Positions 42,336 to 49,998 of a stretch of DNA of 64,000 bases are shown piece after piece. A program made the position numbers and the translations under genes. The stretch lies in assembly GCF_020991375.1 (NCBI RefSeq), contig NZ_JAJLQZ010000003.1:1-64000 (forward strand), read 5' to 3'. The DNA is from Glycomyces amatae. GTDB lineage: Bacteria; Actinomycetota; Actinomycetes; Mycobacteriales; Micromonosporaceae. Each line of letters begins with the position of its first letter. Position 1 is the first letter of the stretch. The notes beneath the pieces were generated by a model, which was not told where the DNA came from, did not search any database, and worked only from the letters and a program-made list of their open reading frames with translations.

Positions 42336-44444
42336 ATGGCGCACGATGCCGCACGCGACCGCAAGGACCAGCAGCTCGACCGCGACCGGGTCGTCGACGA
42401 CGACCAGGCGCTGACCACGCAGCAGGGCGTCCGCGTCGACCACACCGACGACTCGCTCACCGCGGGCGAGCGCGGCCCGACGCTGATGGAGGACTTCCAC
42501 GTCCGGGAGAAGATCACCCACTTCGACCACGAGCGCATCCCCGAGCGGGTGGTCCACGCGCGCGGCGCGGGCGCCTACGGCGTCTTCCAGCCCTACGACG
42601 ACTGGCTGGGCGCCCACACGTGCGCCCGGTTCCTGACCGACCCGAACGAGGCCACGCCGGTGTTCGTGCGCTTCTCGACCGTGGCCGGCTCGCGCGGCTC
42701 GGCCGACACGGTGCGCGACGTGCGCGGCTTCGCCGTCAAGTTCTACACCGAGGCGGGCAACTACGACCTGGTGGGCAACAACTTCCCGGTCTTCTTCATC
42801 CAGGACGGGGCCAAGTTCCCCGACTTCGTGCACGCGGTCAAGCCCGAGCCGAGGAACGAGATCCCGCAGGCCGCCTCCGCGCACGACACCCTCTGGGACT
42901 TCGTGTCGCTCCAACCCGAGACGCTCCACACGATCATGTGGCTCATGTCCGACCGGGCCCTGCCGCGCTCCTACCGGATGATGCAGGGCTTCGGGGTCCA
43001 CACGTTCCGCCTGGTCGACGCGAGCGGGCACGGCACCTTCGTGAAGTTCCACTGGACGCCGGCCCTCGGCACGCACTCGCTGATCTGGGACGAGGTCCAG
43101 AAGGTCGCCGGGGCCGACCCCGACTTCAACCGCCGGGACCTGTGGGACGCCATCGAGGCCGGGGCGTTCCCGGAGTGGGAGCTGGGCGTGCAGCTGGTGC
43201 CCGAGGAGGACGAGTTCGCGTTCGGCTTCGACCTGCTCGACGCCACCAAGATCATCCCCGAGGAGCAGGTGCCGGTGCGCCCGGTCGGGCGGCTCACGCT
43301 CAACCGCAACCCGGACAACTTCTTCGCCGAGACCGAGCAGATCGCCTTCCACACCGCGAACGTCGTGCCCGGCATCGACTTCACCAACGACCCGCTGCTC
43401 CAGGCCCGGAACTTCTCCTACCTGGACACGCAGCTGATCCGGCTGGGGGGCCCGAACTTCGCGCAGCTGCCGGTCAACCGGCCCGTGGCCGAGGTCCACA
43501 ACGACCAGCGCGACGGGTACGGCCAGCACCGCGTCCACACCTCGGCGACCTCCTACAGCAAGAACTCGATCAGCGACGACGCGCCGACGCCGGGGTGCCC
43601 GGGCGCGTTCGCGCACTACACCGAGAAGGTCGAGGGCGCCACGGTCCGCAGGCGCTCGGAGAGCTTCAAGGACTTCTACAGCCAGGCCACGCTGTTCTGG
43701 AACTCCATGAGCGGGGTCGAGGCCGAGCACATCGTGGCCGCCTTCCGCTTCGAGCTGGGCAAGGTGAACGACCGCGGCATCCGCGCGCGCGTGGTCGACC
43801 AGCTGCGCCTGGTCGACCTGGACCTGGCGACGAGGGTGGCCGCGGGCATCGGCGTGCCCGCGCCGGCCGCGGCCGGCGAGCCCAACCACGGCCGCACCTC
43901 CCCGGCGCTCTCCCAGTTGACGGACCCGGTCATGAGCGTCGCGACCCGCAAGGTCGCCGTCCTCGCCGCCGACGGCGTGGACGGCGCCGGGGTCGCGCGC
44001 CTCGTGGAGGACCTGCGGGCCCGGGGCGCGATGCCGGAGGTCGTGGGGCTCGCGGACGGGGTGGTCCGGGGCGCCGACGGCACCGAGGTGGAGGCCGACA
44101 AGGCGCTGCCGACGACGGCGTCGGTCCTGTACGACGCGGTCGCCGTCCCCTGCGGTCCCGAGAGCGCCGCCTCGCTCGCGCGCGACGGCCGCGCCCTGCA
44201 CTTCGTGGCCGAGGCGTTCAAGCACGCCAAGGCGGTGGCCGGGTTCGGCGCGGGGCTCGACGTGCTGCGCGCCGCGCGGGTCGAGGCGGCCTACGCCGAG
44301 GGCCCCGACCCGGTGGAGGACCAGGGCGTCGTCACCACGACCGCGCACGGCGGGGACCTCCCGGCGGGCTTCCTCGACGCCTTCGCGAACGCGATCGCGG
44401 CGCACCGGGCCTGGGGGCGCGTCACCGACGAGGTCGCGGCCTGA
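42336..44444 (+). CDS. katE: Large-subunit (clade II) catalase, HPII type
   Basis: A 702-residue haem enzyme that splits hydrogen peroxide. Catalytic His74 is in [11 protein letters not shown], Asn148 in [17 protein letters not shown], and the haem-ligand tyrosine in [17 protein letters not shown]. After the core, from about residue 540, comes the flavodoxin/DJ-1-like C-terminal domain ([28 protein letters not shown]) that defines the large clade II. ATG 42336 follows AAGGGGG by eight bases; the longer frame adds an arginine-rich segment that is not family-like. A strong hairpin at 44449-44480 ends the gene. No OxyR gene is adjacent. Confidence 0.95.
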   Translation: MAHDAARDRKDQQLDRDRVVDDDQALTTQQGVRVDHTDDSLTAGERGPTLMEDFHVREKITHFDHERIPERVVHARGAGAYGVFQPYDDWLGAHTCARFLTDPNEATPVFVRFSTVAGSRGSADTVRDVRGFAVKFYTEAGNYDLVGNNFPVFFIQDGAKFPDFVHAVKPEPRNEIPQAASAHDTLWDFVSLQPETLHTIMWLMSDRALPRSYRMMQGFGVHTFRLVDASGHGTFVKFHWTPALGTHSLIWDEVQKVAGADPDFNRRDLWDAIEAGAFPEWELGVQLVPEEDEFAFGFDLLDATKIIPEEQVPVRPVGRLTLNRNPDNFFAETEQIAFHTANVVPGIDFTNDPLLQARNFSYLDTQLIRLGGPNFAQLPVNRPVAEVHNDQRDGYGQHRVHTSATSYSKNSISDDAPTPGCPGAFAHYTEKVEGATVRRRSESFKDFYSQATLFWNSMSGVEAEHIVAAFRFELGKVNDRGIRARVVDQLRLVDLDLATRVAAGIGVPAPAAAGEPNHGRTSPALSQLTDPVMSVATRKVAVLAADGVDGAGVARLVEDLRARGAMPEVVGLADGVVRGADGTEVEADKALPTTASVLYDAVAVPCGPESAASLARDGRALHFVAEAFKHAKAVAGFGAGLDVLRAARVEAAYAEGPDPVEDQGVVTTTAHGGDLPAGFLDAFANAIAAHRAWGRVTDEVAA

Positions 44445-44448
44445 CGAA

Positions 44449-44480
44449 GCCGCCCCGGGCCTCGAAAGGCCCGGGGCGGC
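44449..44480 (+). terminator. Catalase terminator
   Basis: A perfect hairpin with 14-bp arms (44449-44462, 44467-44480) and a CGAA tetraloop begins five bases after the catalase stop codon. Confidence 0.85.
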
Positions 44481-44490
44481 AAGGAAATCG

Positions 44491-44521
44491 ATCGGGACCG
44501 GGCCTGCGGCCCGGTCCCGAT
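44491..44521 (-). terminator. Terminator of the DinB-family gene
   Basis: A perfect hairpin with 14-bp arms (44491-44504, 44508-44521) and a three-base loop lies five bases past the stop of the convergent DinB gene. Together with the catalase hairpin it forms a convergent pair of insulators. Confidence 0.8.
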
Positions 44522-44525
44522 GCCG

Positions 44526-45026
44526 CTATTCGCCGGTGACGCCGTCGGCCAGCTCGCGGATGAGGTCGAGGTGGCCGTTGTGGCGGGCGGTCTCCTCGAT
44601 CAGGTGCAGCAGGACCCACCGCAGCGAGCAGGGCTCCCGGCCGGGCGGCGGCGCCGCCTCGAGCCCGTCGAGCGCCATGCCGTCGGCGATCTCGACGGAG
44701 CGGGCGCACTGCTCGTCGTACTCGTCGAGCAGCCGCGCCAGCGGGACGCCGTCGACCCGCATCTCCGCGTCGGGGTCCTCGTCGGTCCAGGGCCCCCGGT
44801 CGGGCAGGCCGAGGAGGTCCACCTCGAACCAGGCGTGCTCGACCCAGCGCAGGTGCGAGACGAGTCCCGCCGCGGTCATGAGCGGGGAGGGCAGGAAGGC
44901 CCGGTGGGCGAGGTCCTCGGCGAGGCCCTCGGTCTTCTTTCGGACGGTCTGGCGCTGCCAGCGGAGCCGTTCGTAGAGCGCGGTGCGCTCATCGGGCGGT
45001 TGGGGTCGGGCTCGGTCGCGTTTCAT
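44526..45026 (-). CDS. DinB-family protein (DUF664, mycothiol-transferase-like)
   Basis: A 166-residue four-helix-bundle protein. Histidines at the expected metal positions are in GLVSHLRWVEHAWFE and in LLHLIEETARHNGHLDLIRELADG, the classic C-terminal signature of DinB/DUF664. Members in actinomycetes are metal-dependent thiol-S-transferases that attach mycothiol or similar thiols to electrophiles. ATG 45026 has GGAG seven bases upstream. The leader is unusually long (about 130 bases) and may contain a 15-codon reading frame at 45075-45122. Confidence 0.88.
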   Translation of the reverse strand: MKRDRARPQPPDERTALYERLRWQRQTVRKKTEGLAEDLAHRAFLPSPLMTAAGLVSHLRWVEHAWFEVDLLGLPDRGPWTDEDPDAEMRVDGVPLARLLDEYDEQCARSVEIADGMALDGLEAAPPPGREPCSLRWVLLHLIEETARHNGHLDLIRELADGVTGE

Positions 45027-45074
45027 CGATGCGCTCCAGGTTGACGGGATGCCCCCCGCCCGTGGAGCGACGCG

Positions 45075-45122
45075 TCAGCGCACTCGGGGGGAGGGGGACA
45101 CCGGATTGTTCGTTTTCGACAC
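45075..45122 (-). CDS. Possible 15-residue leader peptide upstream of the DinB gene
   Basis: On the minus strand, a very strong ribosome binding site, AAGGAGGT, stands nine bases before GTG 45122, which opens a short frame MSKTNNPVSPSPRVR ending in TGA at 45077-45075. A TAGACT hexamer (45167-45162) would start the transcript about 30 bases earlier. The frame ends 48 bases before the DinB start, which has its own weaker site. The strength of the first site is hard to explain unless something is translated; serine, proline and arginine codons are concentrated near the end. Confidence 0.3.
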   Translation of the reverse strand: MSKTNNPVSPSPRVR

Positions 45123-45244
45123 CGCGTCACACCTCCTTCCCGTTCTCGTGCGGTCGGGTGCAGTCTAGCGCCGGGAGCCGCCCGTGCCGCCCCGGGGCCG
45201 GGCGAGCCGGTGCGCCCGACCCGGACACGGCACGGGACGCCGGC

Positions 45245-45679
45245 CTAGCGGGGCGGCCGGGCCGGGGCCTGCTCGACGATCTCGATCGCGATCCCCGGCG
45301 GGGCGTGCTCGACGAAGGCGCACGGCAGGCCGTACCCGCCGGCGAAGACCTGGTCCTCGCTCTCCCCCCGTGCGCGCAGGAAGTCGGCGGCGTCGTCCAC
45401 CGCGAAGCAGACGTGGTGCAGCCCTTCGCCGCGCGCGGCCAGGTGGTCGGCCACGGGGCCGGGTCCCAGCGGCTGCACGATCTGGAAGCTCGCGCCGCCC
45501 TCGTCGGCTTCGGCGGCGAGCCACAGGAGCCGGACGCCGGCCGCGTCGACGACCTCGTCGTGGACGCGGCGCAGTCCGAGCGACGCCTCGTACCACCGCG
45601 CGGCGCCGTCCGCGTCGTGCGCGGCCACCGCCACGTGGTCGATGCGCCGGACGGCGTCGGGTCGTCCGTTCGCGGTCAT
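45245..45679 (-). CDS. VOC-fold protein resembling methylmalonyl-CoA epimerase
   Basis: A 144-residue protein of the glyoxalase/VOC fold. The metal-ligand positions of methylmalonyl-CoA epimerase appear to be kept: His in RIDHVAVAA, Gln in SFQIVQPL, His in HHVCFAVDD and Glu in IAIEIVEQ. The stretch HLAARGEGLHHVCF also matches that family. It overlaps the dehydrogenase gene by ATGA and so belongs to the organic-acid operon. Another VOC function, such as a dioxygenase or lyase, cannot be ruled out. Confidence 0.75.
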   Translation of the reverse strand: MTANGRPDAVRRIDHVAVAAHDADGAARWYEASLGLRRVHDEVVDAAGVRLLWLAAEADEGGASFQIVQPLGPGPVADHLAARGEGLHHVCFAVDDAADFLRARGESEDQVFAGGYGLPCAFVEHAPPGIAIEIVEQAPARPPR

Positions 45680-46767
45680 GCCCCGATGGCCCCGACGATC
45701 GCCTCGCCCATCGCCGAGCAGGTCGCCTCGCCGCCGAGGTCGGCGGTGACCGACCCGCCGTCGGCGAGGACGGCGAGGACGGCGTCGTCGATGAGCCCGG
45801 CGGCGCGGATCGCCCGCTCGTCGCCGTGGCGGCGGCCGAGCCAGTCGAGCATCATGGCGGTGGACAGCACCATCGCGGTGGGGTTGGCCTTGTTCCGGCC
45901 GGCGATGTCCGGCGCCGAGCCGTGGGCGGGCTGGAACATGCCGTGCTCGTCGCCCACGTCGCCGGAGGCGGCGAGCCCCAGGCCGCCGACCGTGGCCGCC
46001 GCGAGGTCGGAGATGATGTCGCCGAACATGTTCTCGGCGACCACGACGTCGAAGTGCGAGGGGCGCTGGACCTGGAAGGCCGTCATGGCGTCCACGTACA
46101 CGTGGTCCGCGCCGATCTCGGGGTGCCCCTTCGCGACGTCGTCGAACACCGAGCGGAAGAAGGCGTAGGAGCTGAGCACGTTCGCCTTGTCGACGCAGGT
46201 GACCATGCGGCGCCCGTCGAGCGGGCGGCCCCCGCGCCCCGCGGCGAGGCCGAAGGCGACCTGCGAGACCTTGCGGGTGCCGGTGTCGGTGATGACGATC
46301 GTGTCGGTCGCGACCTCGCCGCGCACGTTCGTGCCGCCCGTGCGCGAGGCGTAGAGGCCTTCGACGTTCTCGCGCACCACCACGTAGTCGATGGGGTCGT
46401 CCGCGGCGAGGGTCGGGCGCACGCCCGGCAGGGAGCGCACGGGGCGGATGCCCGCGTACAGGTCCAGGGCGAAGCGGAGGCGGAAGATCACGTCCCCGTT
46501 GACCTCGCGGCCGTCGGGGTGGCGCGCCTCGGGCAGGCCGATGGCGCCCATGAGGATCGCGTCGGCGGCGCCGCAGGCGTCGAAGGTCGCCTCGGACATC
46601 GCCTCCCCGGTGCGCTGCCAGCGGAGGGCGCCGGCGTCGTGGGTGTCGACGTTCACCGTCAGGCCGCCCACGGCCGAGGCCGCCCGGTCCAGGACGGCCT
46701 CGGCCACCTCGGTGATCTCCGGGCCGATCCCGTCCCCGGGCAGGGACACCACTGTGTACGTGCTCAT
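45676..46767 (-). CDS. Isocitrate/isopropylmalate-type beta-decarboxylating dehydrogenase
   Basis: A 363-residue NAD(P)-dependent enzyme oxidising and decarboxylating a 2-hydroxy acid. PGDGIGPEI at residues 10-18, the substrate loop VVRENVEGLYASR near 135, KANVL, and the metal-binding VAENMFGDIISDLAA plus the cofactor segment AHGSAPDIAGRNKANPTA are typical. RENVEGLY resembles the isocitrate, homoisocitrate and tartrate/D-malate branch rather than LeuB. No leucine gene is near; the divergent dicarboxylate transporter and the GntR regulator suggest catabolism of an imported organic acid. Start is ATG 46767 with GAGGGAG upstream. Confidence 0.85.
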   Translation of the reverse strand: MSTYTVVSLPGDGIGPEITEVAEAVLDRAASAVGGLTVNVDTHDAGALRWQRTGEAMSEATFDACGAADAILMGAIGLPEARHPDGREVNGDVIFRLRFALDLYAGIRPVRSLPGVRPTLAADDPIDYVVVRENVEGLYASRTGGTNVRGEVATDTIVITDTGTRKVSQVAFGLAAGRGGRPLDGRRMVTCVDKANVLSSYAFFRSVFDDVAKGHPEIGADHVYVDAMTAFQVQRPSHFDVVVAENMFGDIISDLAAATVGGLGLAASGDVGDEHGMFQPAHGSAPDIAGRNKANPTAMVLSTAMMLDWLGRRHGDERAIRAAGLIDDAVLAVLADGGSVTADLGGEATCSAMGEAIVGAIGA

Positions 46768-46787
46768 GACACTCCCTCGTGCAAAAA

Positions 46788-46800
46788 TTGGTATTACCGA
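46788..46800. promoter_or_regulatory. GntR operator 1, upstream of the dehydrogenase operon
   Basis: TTGGTATTACCGA matches the operator at 46874-46886 at 11 of 13 positions. It lies 21 bases before the dehydrogenase start. The TGGT-N3-ACCA form is typical for FadR/FCD-type GntR proteins. Confidence 0.6.
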
Positions 46801-46859
46801 TTTTATCGTATCAGATCAAAGAAGCTGGGATTTAATCGTGAAGACTCGCGTCTTGAGAC

Positions 46860-46889
46860 TTGACAACCGCTAGTTGGTATGACCAATAT
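46860..46889 (+). promoter_or_regulatory. Promoter and GntR operator 2 of the DASS transporter gene
   Basis: TTGACA (46860-46865) and CAATAT (46884-46889) are spaced by 18 bases. The perfect dyad TTGGT-ATG-ACCAA (46874-46886) lies between and over them, so a bound repressor would exclude RNA polymerase. A/T content is clearly above the surroundings. Confidence 0.65.
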
Positions 46890-46919
46890 ACGAGTGCAGT
46901 CTACTCAAGGAAGAGTTCA

Positions 46920-48515
46920 ATGAGCGATCAGCCATCGACCCGCCCGGTCGATTCCCCAGCCCGAGGGGCCGACGAAGGCCTGGAGCAGTTCCGCGCCTAC
47001 CGGCCGATCGACGAGTCCGGCATGACCGAGGGCGAGGCGCGGTTCGAGCGCCGGCGCCAGACGATCGGCCTGTTCGCGGGCCCCCTCGCCGCCGTCGTCC
47101 TGCTCCTGCTCCCCCTCGACCTGCCGTGGAACCAGCAGGCCCTGGCCGCCGTGTTCACCCTGACGGTGGTCTTCTGGCTCACCGAGGCCATCCCGATCCC
47201 CGCGGCCGCGCTGCTCGGCGTCGCCCTCATGATCGTGCTCGGCGTGGCCCCGGCGGGCGACGTCCTGAGCTCCTTCGGCAACACGATCGTCCTGCTGTAC
47301 CTCGGGGCGTTCTTCCTGTCGCAGGCCCTGCTCAAGCACGGGCTCGCGCAGCGCGTCGCCTTCTCGATCCTGGCCACGCGCTGGGTCGGGAACTCCATCA
47401 CGCGGCTGATCATCGCGATCGGCGTCGTCACGTGCCTGTTCTCGGCGTTCGTCAGCAACACGGTCACCGTGGCGATGCTGCTGCCCACGGCGCTGGGCAT
47501 CATCGTCGCCATCAGCAAGCAGCTCGGCCAGGAGGACCCGACCCGGCTGCGCATCGGCACCGGCCTGCTCCTCATGCTCGCCTTCAGCGCCAGCATCGGC
47601 GGGGCCGTCACCCCGGTCGGCGCCCCGCACCAGCTCATCGGGCGCGACCTCCTCGAGCAGGCGACCGGGACGAAGGTCTCGTTCTTCCACTGGACGGCCA
47701 TCGCCCTGACGTTCGCGATCCCGCTGTTCATCGCACTCGTGCTGCTCCTGCTCAAGCTCAACCGGCCCGAGACCACGCGACTGGAGGGGCTGGGCGAGGA
47801 CATGGCCGCCAGGCGCGCGCAGGCCGGGCGCATGAGCCGCGGCGAGGTCAACACCCTCGTCGTCTTCTTCCTCGTCCTCATCGGATGGCTGCTGCCGGGC
47901 TTCACCGGCCTCGTGGTCGGCACCGACTCGGCCGCCTACACCGCCGTCTCGGACGCCCTGGACGAAGGCGTCGTCGCCGTCCTCGGCGCGGCCCTGCTCT
48001 TCCTGCTCCCGGTGGACTGGAAGCAGCGGAGCTACACGATCACCTGGCAGGACGCCGCCAAGACCGACTGGGGCACGCTGCTGTTCATCATCTGCGGGGC
48101 GGCCTTCGGCACGCAGCTCACCGACACCGGCCTCGCCGAGCGCGTCGGCGGCGCGCTCGGGTCGACGTTCGGCTCCGCCAACCTGATCCTCCTGACGTTC
48201 TTCGCGGTGCTCCTGGCGATCCTCATCTCCGAGATCGGCAGCAACCTGGCCGCGGTGGGCATCGTGGTGCCGATCGTGATCCCGATCTGCATGGCCGCGG
48301 GCATCGACCCGCTGCTGCCGGGCCTGGCGGCGACGTTCGGGTCCTCCTTCGGGTTCATGATGCCGATCTCGACGCCGCAGAACGCCCTGGTGTACGCCAC
48401 CGGCGCGGTGCCGATCACCAAGATGGTCCGCACCGGGCTCGTCTTCGACGTGATCGGCGCCGTCCTGATCACCGCGGGGGTGCTGGGCATGGGCAGGCTG
48501 CTGGGGATCGGCTGA
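46920..48515 (+). CDS. DASS (SLC13) family di- or tricarboxylate transporter
   Basis: A 531-residue membrane protein with a 50-residue cytosolic start and about eleven hydrophobic segments. FWLTEAIPIPAAALLG marks the family; the first sodium/substrate motif is FVSNTVTVAMLLP, the second occurs as IGSNLAAVGIVVPI with SNL instead of SNT, followed by the conserved PISTPQNALVYATG loop. It should import succinate, malate, citrate or a related acid with sodium. AAGGA lies before ATG 46920; the longer frame reads through the operator and is rejected. It is divergent from the dehydrogenase/VOC operon and followed by the regulator gene. Confidence 0.9.
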   Translation: MSDQPSTRPVDSPARGADEGLEQFRAYRPIDESGMTEGEARFERRRQTIGLFAGPLAAVVLLLLPLDLPWNQQALAAVFTLTVVFWLTEAIPIPAAALLGVALMIVLGVAPAGDVLSSFGNTIVLLYLGAFFLSQALLKHGLAQRVAFSILATRWVGNSITRLIIAIGVVTCLFSAFVSNTVTVAMLLPTALGIIVAISKQLGQEDPTRLRIGTGLLLMLAFSASIGGAVTPVGAPHQLIGRDLLEQATGTKVSFFHWTAIALTFAIPLFIALVLLLLKLNRPETTRLEGLGEDMAARRAQAGRMSRGEVNTLVVFFLVLIGWLLPGFTGLVVGTDSAAYTAVSDALDEGVVAVLGAALLFLLPVDWKQRSYTITWQDAAKTDWGTLLFIICGAAFGTQLTDTGLAERVGGALGSTFGSANLILLTFFAVLLAILISEIGSNLAAVGIVVPIVIPICMAAGIDPLLPGLAATFGSSFGFMMPISTPQNALVYATGAVPITKMVRTGLVFDVIGAVLITAGVLGMGRLLGIG

Positions 48516-48613
48516 CGCCGCCATCGACTAGGGTCTGTTGACGGACTCCGCCACCCCGGAGTTCGTCGACGGGCCCCGAGCCCCGGTGGGCCCGCGGTCA
48601 CGGAAGGGTAGGC

Positions 48614-49315
48614 ATGGCAGACCAGGCGGCCGACGCGCCGATCGAGGGGCGGCGGAGCGACGACGTCGCCCGCCGCCTCCTCGACCGCATCCGCAAAGGC
48701 GAACTGCGGCCCGGCGACAGGCTGCCGAACGAACGCGAGCTCGCCGCCGACCTCGGCGTCTCGCGACCGGTCGTCCGCGAGGCGATCAGCAACCTGATCG
48801 GGCGGGGCGTCGTCACCCCCCGCGGCGGCAGCGGCTCCACGGTGACCGCCATCGGCCCCGCCCACGTCCAGGAGTCGCTGGCGCTGTACCTCAGCGGCAA
48901 CGCCCTGGACTACCGCTCGATCCACGAGGTCCGGGAGCTCGTCGAGACCTACGCCGCCGGGATCGCCGCCCGGCGGGCGCAGCCGGACGACGTCGCCCGC
49001 CTGTCCGCCCTGGTCGAGCGCCTGGAGGACGAGCGGCTCGACGTCGCCGAGCACACGCGGGCCGACGTCGAGTTCCACGCCGCGATCACCCGCCTCACCG
49101 GCAACGAGATCTTCGGCCTGATCCTGGCCTCGCTCCACCACGGCCTCGTGGAGGTCCGCGAGCACAACCTCGGGCTCCCCGTGGCGCACCGCGAGGCGGT
49201 CCGCTCGCACCGGGCGATCCTGGAGGCGATCACCGACGGCGAGGAGATCGCCGCGCGGACCGCGATGGCCGCGCACCTGCACGCGGTCTTCATGTTCTGG
49301 CAGGAGCGCGGCTGA
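48614..49315 (+). CDS. GntR/FCD-family regulator of the organic-acid locus
   Basis: A 233-residue regulator. The N-terminal winged helix has RPGDRLPNERELAADLGVSRP and GRGVVTPRGGSGSTV; the C-terminal FCD domain has HEVRELVETYAA, the metal-site residues in ADVEFHAAI, and HREAVRSHRAILEAI with AMAAHLHAV. FCD domains bind small carboxylic acids through a metal ion. It is expected to bind the TTGGTATnACCgA sites at 46788 and 46874, releasing them when the transported acid accumulates. GAAGGG stands before ATG 48614. Confidence 0.88.
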   Translation: MADQAADAPIEGRRSDDVARRLLDRIRKGELRPGDRLPNERELAADLGVSRPVVREAISNLIGRGVVTPRGGSGSTVTAIGPAHVQESLALYLSGNALDYRSIHEVRELVETYAAGIAARRAQPDDVARLSALVERLEDERLDVAEHTRADVEFHAAITRLTGNEIFGLILASLHHGLVEVREHNLGLPVAHREAVRSHRAILEAITDGEEIAARTAMAAHLHAVFMFWQERG

Positions 49316-49327
49316 GCGGCGCCGGCC

Positions 49328-49789
49328 TCACGCGGCGTCGATGCGCGCCGCGACCTTCGCGGAGAGGCGGCCGAGTTCGGCGAACTCCTCGGCGGTGAGG
49401 TGGTCCAGGACCAGGCGGCGGACGGTGGCGACGTGCCTGGGGGCGGCGGCCTCGATGGCGGTGCGGCCGTGCGCGGTGATCGCGACGTAGGCGCCGCGGC
49501 CGTCCTCCTCGCACTCCTCGCGGGCGACGAGGTCGCGCTTGGACATGCGGCGGATCTGGTGGGACAGGCGGCTCTGCTCCCAGTCGATCTCCCTGGCGAG
49601 ATCCTGGAAGCGGACGCGGCCCTCGGCGGTGTCGGTGAGGGCGACGAGGACCTCGAAGTCGGCGCTGGACAGCCCCGAGTGCGCCTGGAGGTCGGCGGCC
49701 ATGCGGGCGGAGAGCTTCATATGGAGGCGCACGAAGGCGCGCCAGGAGCGCTGCTCGTCGTCGCTCAGCCAGGGGACGGTGTCGTTCAC
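49328..49789 (-). CDS. MarR-family regulator of the redox cluster
   Basis: A 153-residue winged-helix repressor. LSSADFEVLVALTD, REIDWEQSRLSHQIRRMSKRDLV and the wing EEDGRGAYVAITAHGR are typical. One cysteine (REECEEDGR) lies in the wing region, which could be redox-active, but this is only a guess. GTG 49789 has no ribosome binding site; TAGCAT lies six bases before it. An operator-like element at 49808-49827 overlaps its -35 region, indicating autoregulation, and matching elements stand before the pirin/AhpD and monooxygenase genes. Confidence 0.88.
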   Translation of the reverse strand: MNDTVPWLSDDEQRSWRAFVRLHMKLSARMAADLQAHSGLSSADFEVLVALTDTAEGRVRFQDLAREIDWEQSRLSHQIRRMSKRDLVAREECEEDGRGAYVAITAHGRTAIEAAAPRHVATVRRLVLDHLTAEEFAELGRLSAKVAARIDAA

Positions 49790-49801
49790 CAGCCGATGCT
49801 A
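49790..49801 (-). promoter_or_regulatory. Leaderless -10 element for the MarR gene
   Basis: TAGCAT (49801-49796 on the minus strand) is followed by six bases and then GTG 49789. Confidence 0.5.
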
Positions 49802-49807
49802 TCCCTG

Positions 49808-49827
49808 GTTGACAGGTCATCTATCAA
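49808..49827. promoter_or_regulatory. MarR operator A (autoregulatory)
   Basis: GTTGACAGGTCATCTATCAA has the dyad TTGAcAG / CTaTCAA with one mismatch. It lies 19-38 bases before the MarR start codon. The same element appears at 51346-51365 and 51940-51959. Confidence 0.6.
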
Positions 49828-49837
49828 GTGCCGGGGT

Positions 49838-49853
49838 GATCGACGCGTCGATC
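49838..49853. repeat. 16-bp perfect palindrome downstream of operator A
   Basis: GATCGACGCGTCGATC is self-complementary over all 16 bases. It lies in the gap between the MarR start and the pirin-GNAT stop and could be a second binding site or a short hairpin. Confidence 0.4.
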
Positions 49854-49962
49854 GGCGCATCGCCCGCGGAGGTTCCCGATGCCACGGCGGCGGAACCGCG
49901 CCGCGCCCGCCCGCGCCGAGCCGGACGGTCGGCGCGGGTTCGCCGAGGACCGGCGCGCGGCT

Positions 49963-49988
49963 CCCGCCGGGCCCGGGAGCCCGGCGGG
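49963..49988 (-). terminator. Terminator of the pirin-GNAT gene
   Basis: A perfect hairpin with 10-bp arms (49963-49972, 49979-49988) and a CCGGGA loop begins 11 bases past the stop codon. Confidence 0.75.
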
Positions 49989-49998
49989 GGCCGCTCGA

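Noticed and set aside
45676-46767. LeuB of leucine synthesis
   Set aside because: The substrate loop RENVEGLY is of the isocitrate/tartrate branch and no leuC or leuD gene is near.
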